Assembly: GCA_964370835.1 (NCBI GenBank)
Contig: CAYJLO010000003.1
Location: 1 to 64,000, forward strand
DNA length: 64,000 nt
Direction: 5' to 3'
DNA from: CAYJAD01 sp964370835
Lineage (GTDB): Bacteria; Desulfobacterota; Desulfovibrionia; Desulfovibrionales; Desulfovibrionaceae
A program made the translations under genes and the position numbers. This document shows, in pieces, positions 60,951 to 64,000 of this stretch; the first letter of the stretch is position 1; each line of letters begins with the position of its first letter. The notes under the pieces are model-generated. The model did no database searches. It saw only the letters and a program-made list of their open reading frames with translations, and had not been told where the DNA came from.

Positions 60951-61667
60951 ATGAGTGAACAGTACCGCTTTCATGACGGCAAACTTATTGTAAGTAACGC
61001 TTCCAGCATGTCGGGAGCCACAAAGGCATGTATTTTCTTATTCTGTGTGCTGGCTGCAGGTGCAGCAGGCTTTGGTTATGCATGGAAAAAGTATGCATTA
61101 CCACCCAATGTTAAGGTCATTAGCATTGCAGATTATGAAAACTACCAAGAAGTAGAACGCAATCTTAATAAAACTCTTGAACAAAACATTAAGCGTAGAG
61201 AGTATATTTTAGATCACGATAAGCTAAAGGTCGTCTTTTCAGAAGTTTTCCCGCACATTCGCATAAGCGACGCCTTGTTGGACACATATGTTCAATCCGT
61301 TTCCAAATGGGGAGCAGAGTATTCCATACCGCCTTTACTTCTTTTAAGCATTATTTGGCGCGAAAGCTCCTTTGATGCTTCTACGCATTCCTCGGCCAAT
61401 GCACGAGGGCCCATGCAGGTTATTTATAAATACCACGATGAAAAGCTCAAACGCATTGGTAAAAAAGAAATGGATTTGCATGATATTGATACGGGCATAC
61501 GCATTGGTACGGAAATCATGCGCGAATATTTTGACAGATTCGATCAAGACATTTTCCGCACCATGAAAGCTTATGTGGGCGGTACCCATAAAACCTACGC
61601 GCAAGATATACTCACAAGGTATTTTAGGGCGCGTATTTATGTTGAACAGCATTTTAGTAAACAATAA
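60951..61667 (+). CDS. membrane-anchored lytic transglycosylase
   Basis: 238 residues. One N-terminal membrane helix (about residues 24-46), a charged helical linker, then an SLT/goose-lysozyme-type domain with catalytic Glu138 in LLLSIIWRESSFDASTHSSANARGPMQV and the Tyr of YVGG. Cuts peptidoglycan with 1,6-anhydro ends. Anchored in the inner membrane with the domain in the periplasm. Ends just before the terminator at 61681. Confidence 0.85.
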   Translation: MSEQYRFHDGKLIVSNASSMSGATKACIFLFCVLAAGAAGFGYAWKKYALPPNVKVISIADYENYQEVERNLNKTLEQNIKRREYILDHDKLKVVFSEVFPHIRISDALLDTYVQSVSKWGAEYSIPPLLLLSIIWRESSFDASTHSSANARGPMQVIYKYHDEKLKRIGKKEMDLHDIDTGIRIGTEIMREYFDRFDQDIFRTMKAYVGGTHKTYAQDILTRYFRARIYVEQHFSKQ

Positions 61668-61680
61668 CTAAAGTAGAATG

Positions 61681-61710
61681 AAAAAGCTCTGCAATGCGGG
61701 GCTTTTTTTT
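61681..61710 (+). terminator. terminator after the lytic transglycosylase
   Basis: AAAAAGC (61681-61687) with GCTTTTT (61701-61707) and a further T run. The inner stem has a mismatch. Confidence 0.6.
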
Positions 61711-61750
61711 GACGCATTCAAAAATGGAAACTTTGTTGTAATTTAAAGTT

Positions 61751-61972
61751 TTATCGCTTTGCGCTCCCGCGCGGGGGCAAGGGGTGCTGGATGTTGCGTT
61801 TTTTGTATGTGCTTGTGTATGGAAGCTATTTTATAATGTAATGTCTTATCACTTTGCGCTCCCGCGCAGGGGCACGGGGTGCTGGATGTTGCGTTTTTTG
61901 TATGTCTTTGTGTATGGAAGCTATTTTATAATGTAATATCTTATCGTTTTGCGCTCCCGCGCAGGGGCAAGG
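61751..61972 (+). repeat. 95-bp tandem repeat, 2.3 copies
   Basis: Unit starts ttatc and contains gcgctcccgcgc and a T run followed by tatggaagctatttt. Copies at 61751-61845 and 61846-61940 are nearly identical; a third from 61941 stops matching at about 61972. The 95-bp period is exact. Confidence 0.85.
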
Positions 61973-61975
61973 ACC

Positions 61976-62134
61976 TCTTGGGGCTAGCCGCCCCGCCGGC
62001 CCTTACAATCCCGCTCCCCCGCATAAGCCTGCTGTGGTCTCACCTTTCGGGACTTTCTGCTCGCGTGCGCTCTCAGAAGATTCCCTACAGGGCTACGGCC
62101 TACAAGGTAAGCCTTCGCGACACAGCGACGGCTT
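61976..62134 (-). repeat. branched structured element family II, copy 3 (diverged, inverted)
   Basis: Read on the minus strand from 62134, it has a closing stem (62121-62134 with 62025-62036) at the same place as copies 1 and 2 but with other bases, keeps an internal ACCTTG block, and ends in a G-rich tail matching copy 1 (pattern GGGGGAG-CGGG-TTG-TAAGGG). Confidence 0.6.
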
Positions 62135-62446
62135 TTGAAATCTCCCTCAACGCAAAAATTCTTTATTCTGCGAAATCAATATGTCCACGAATAATACTCG
62201 CCATGACTAATAAGCAATCGTAAAACGCCATAAGTATAATACTCCAATAGTCAGCGAATCCATCCCGTCTCCGTGAAAGGAAAAAGCATTAATAAGATGT
62301 TGATTTTGTAAGAAGGTCAATACTAGGAGTTATTTAATTGCTACAGGGTATTCTTTTGAAAGAAATAAATTGTGGTTAGGTTTTCAGTGGTCAGCGAGAT
62401 TCTTCGCATCTTCATGGAAGGAGAATGAACATTCGAAGGAGAAACA

Positions 62447-62618
62447 AGTCTGTGCAGTGCTGCGGGGCGAGACCTTGGCTCGCACTGCCCCGAAGTGCAT
62501 CCTTTGGAGCGAAAGCGAACAAAGATAACGTAGGGATGGCAACTGCCAGACTGTGAGGGGGGGAGCCGGGGTTGGAAAGGGGCTGGCAGGGGGGCACACC
62601 CCCCGTGAAGCCACTTTC
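62447..62618 (+). repeat. branched structured element family II, copy 2
   Basis: Closing stem 62447-62459 with 62541-62552, internal gcgagaccttggctcgc block as in copy 1, a second internal hairpin with GAGCGAAAGC, and a tail hairpin (GAAAG at 62575 with CTTTC at 62614). Confidence 0.7.
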
Positions 62619-62647
62619 AAATAAAACACTATGATGCGTTAACGTCT

Positions 62648-62754
62648 TTTATATCCTCGGTGATGAGAATCCTACGTTATCCCAGACCCAAAACACCAAA
62701 ATGCCTATTTTATATCCTCGATGACGCGGGTTCTACGTTACCCCAACCCCAAAA
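62648..62754 (+). repeat. 46-bp direct repeat next to metF
   Basis: Copies 62648-62693 and 62709-62754, 61-bp period, both running tttatatcctcg ... ctacgtta ... ccaaaa. About 80% alike by eye. Downstream of the metF stop on the minus strand. Confidence 0.75.
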
Positions 62755-62769
62755 GTCTTCAACAGCCTG

Positions 62770-63660
62770 CTAACCAACATATTTCTTAACAGCGTCAGCC
62801 AAGCGCAAGCACAAATCCGCCTTATTGAGCGTATATAAATGTATACCCGGAGCGCCGCCTTCGATGAGTTGACGTATTTGGTCAATGGCAAAGGTGAGGC
62901 CTGCCTCGCGAACGGCTTCCTCGCCACCTTTTTGGTGGGCCGCTTCCAGCTCCAAATACAACTTGCCGGGAATGTTGGCACCACACATGGAAAGCAAAGT
63001 TTTCAACGAAGCAAGGCTTTGTATGGGCAGAACGCCGGGAATGACGGGCGTATGAATGCGCTCTTGGCGTAGAGCATCCACAAAGTCAAAATATTCACGT
63101 ACGTCAAAAAACACCTGCGTCACCACAAAATCAGCACCGGCGCGGATTTTAGACAGGGTGTAGGCTCTGTCCAAGGCAAAGGAAGGCGATTGTGGATGCG
63201 GCGCAGGATAACCGGCCACGGCCACGCCCATGCTGGGCTCCACACGGCGCATATAGCGCACTAAATCTTCGGCATAGCGAAATCCGCTTTCAAGGGCAGC
63301 TTGGGCACAAGCTTCTTCTTGCCCCTTGGGGGCATCGCCGCGCAAGGCCAAGACGTTTTCTATGCCGCTTTGCTTGAGGCTTTGTAAAAAATCATTGATC
63401 TTGGCAGAACTGGCACCCACGCAGGTGAGGTGTACCATGGGCTCCAGCTGCATTTCGCGCAAACGCTTGGCAATCTCAAGGGTATTGTCTTGCGAAGAAC
63501 CACCGGCACCATACGTCACCGAAGCAAAAAGCGGATTAAGGCTGCGTAATCTTTCCACACAAGCAAAGAAATCCGGCCATTGGTCAGTGTTTTTTGGGGG
63601 GAAAAACTCTAAGGAAAAAAAGGGCTTTTGGGTATTTTGTAAGAGCTCAATGATTTTCAT
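62770..63660 (-). CDS. metF: methylenetetrahydrofolate reductase
   Basis: Reduces 5,10-methylene-THF to 5-methyl-THF, the methyl donor for methionine and, in many anaerobes, the acetyl-CoA pathway. 296 residues from ATG 63660 (AAGGA upstream; a longer in-frame start would place the promoter inside the gene). FFSLEFFPPKN, VTYGAGGSSQDNTLEIAKRL, LRGDAPKG and VTQVFFD are characteristic. Clear promoter and palindromic operator upstream suggest control by methionine-cycle status. Confidence 0.95.
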   Translation of the reverse strand: MKIIELLQNTQKPFFSLEFFPPKNTDQWPDFFACVERLRSLNPLFASVTYGAGGSSQDNTLEIAKRLREMQLEPMVHLTCVGASSAKINDFLQSLKQSGIENVLALRGDAPKGQEEACAQAALESGFRYAEDLVRYMRRVEPSMGVAVAGYPAPHPQSPSFALDRAYTLSKIRAGADFVVTQVFFDVREYFDFVDALRQERIHTPVIPGVLPIQSLASLKTLLSMCGANIPGKLYLELEAAHQKGGEEAVREAGLTFAIDQIRQLIEGGAPGIHLYTLNKADLCLRLADAVKKYVG

Positions 63661-63688
63661 ATGCCGTCCTTGTTGAAGATGATATAAA

Positions 63689-63717
63689 ACAATATCAAGA
63701 TAAATTGATATAGTCAA
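63689..63717 (-). promoter_or_regulatory. metF promoter with overlapping ATATCAA-N6-TTGATAT operator
   Basis: Minus strand: TTGACT (63717-63712), 17-base spacer, TATTGT (63694-63689). A perfect palindrome, 63692-63698 with 63705-63711, covers spacer and -10, so a repressor bound here would block RNA polymerase. Predicted start about 22 bases before the metF ATG leaves no room for a riboswitch. Confidence 0.75.
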
Positions 63718-63918
63718 GGGCGTATGTCAATTCTTTGTGTGATGCGTATTTGTCCGAGCATTTTTTTGAGGCAGAGTTTTGCGCATATATATGGAGATGC
63801 CCGTGCGAATCGAGGCCATGCAAAAGAGCCATGGCACTTACTTCTTGCCACGCTGGCATAAAAAGTCTATGTTTCTCCTTTCTTTTTCAATGCCACATTG
63901 CGTAAGGGGGGAAAGACC

Positions 63919-64000
63919 ATGCAATTATACAAGAGAGATTTTTTAAAATTACTCGATTTTAGCGGCCCAGAGATAGCCTATCTTTTACGTTTATCTGCTC
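63919..64000 (+). CDS. argF: ornithine carbamoyltransferase, start only
   Basis: Begins at ATG 63919 after a purine-rich ribosome site (AAGGGGGGAAAG) and runs off the right edge after 27 codons. MQLYKRDFLKLLDFSGPEIAYLLRLSA matches the conserved N-terminus of anabolic ornithine carbamoyltransferase (KRDFLKLLDFTPEEI type). Arginine synthesis; divergent from metF. Only the first 27 residues can be checked. Confidence 0.8.
   Translation, partial: MQLYKRDFLKLLDFSGPEIAYLLRLSA

Larger units (their letters stand above)
61668..62769. other. 1.1-kb repeat-rich intergenic island
   Basis: No credible gene. From left to right: a terminator, a 95-bp tandem repeat, an inverted diverged copy and then a forward copy of structured element family II, a pair of weak ~42-bp repeats beginning gtcagcga (62250-62290 and 62390-62433), and a 46-bp direct repeat next to the metF stop. 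Confidence 0.8.

Noticed and set aside
61751..61972. CRISPR array
   Set aside because: The repeat is continuous (95-bp units abut) with no unique spacers of 30-40 bp and no cas genes in the window.
61879..62223. Open frame of 114 codons in the repeat island
   Set aside because: It begins inside the 95-bp tandem repeat and runs through the inverted family II element; composition is repeat-driven, there is no ribosome site, and no family resemblance.
63661..63690. SAM riboswitch before metF
   Set aside because: The predicted leader is only about 22 bases; control is better explained by the palindromic operator.
1..64000. tRNA or rRNA genes in the intergenic gaps
   Set aside because: No T-loop GGTTCGAA-type motifs with paired arms or rRNA-like stretches were found in any gap.

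Overview
The window reads as the replication-origin-proximal part of a chromosome from a member of the Desulfovibrionaceae or a close relative, probably a strict anaerobe. The evidence is the run dnaA-dnaN-gyrB-gyrA-TPR-purF-hisS-aspS-def-fmt-DUF116-rsmB followed by parB/parA, the rbo-rub-roo oxygen-defence set (desulfoferrodoxin, rubredoxin, rubredoxin:oxygen oxidoreductase), a hydrogenase maturation gene (hypF), and a ferrosome-type (fez) iron-storage cluster. Base composition looks moderate (mid-40s % GC by eye), low for classical Desulfovibrio. A run of exactly 100 N at 41056-41155 marks a scaffold join, so this is a draft or metagenome assembly and gene order across that point is not proven. 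No rRNA, tRNA, CRISPR array or intact insertion sequence was found.

Layout. 1-17.5 kb: initiation and topology genes (dnaA, dnaN, gyrB, gyrA), then a plus-strand run for purine synthesis, tRNA charging and translation start/modification (purF, hisS, aspS, def, fmt, rsmB). 17.7-20 kb: partition genes parB and parA, split by an opposite-strand zinc-ribbon gene, with a near-perfect parS just upstream of parA and further parS-like sites inside hisS, DUF116 and rsmB and near 47.7 kb. 20-27 kb: a periplasmic thiol oxidoreductase, a MerR-type coiled-coil DNA-binding protein, an NlpC/P60 lipoprotein, and a polar amino-acid ABC transporter operon ending in ung. 27-33.8 kb: an envelope polysaccharide initiating transferase, the fezA-fezB-fezC-like genes, and a CgeB-like glycosyltransferase. 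33.8-41 kb: rlmE, yebC-ruvC, a membrane protein, a UDP-glucuronate epimerase, a U32 family protein and a YccF protein.

41-64 kb (after the gap): flgE, hypF, a regulator/acyl-CoA synthetase pair, two EamA exporters, purN, the roo/rub/rbo genes, a phosphodiester glycosidase-like protein, thiF, a PFL/ACT pair, a MoeA-like protein, rdgB, a lytic transglycosylase, metF under a clear promoter/operator, and the first codons of argF.

The non-coding DNA is unusually structured. Three families of dispersed palindromic elements recur: (I) two ~128-bp elements after gyrB and ruvC whose paired arms differ in sequence but stay self-complementary; (II) three ~165-bp copies of a branched element, two of them in inverted orientation in the 1.1-kb gap before metF; (III) three copies of a ~150-bp (one shortened) hairpin element, one lying between rub and roo. 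The same 1.1-kb gap also holds a 95-bp tandem repeat and a 46-bp direct repeat. Other points worth attention: a DnaA whose AAA+ motifs are degenerate, and a GyrA with Tyr at the position of E. coli Asp87, a known quinolone-resistance site.
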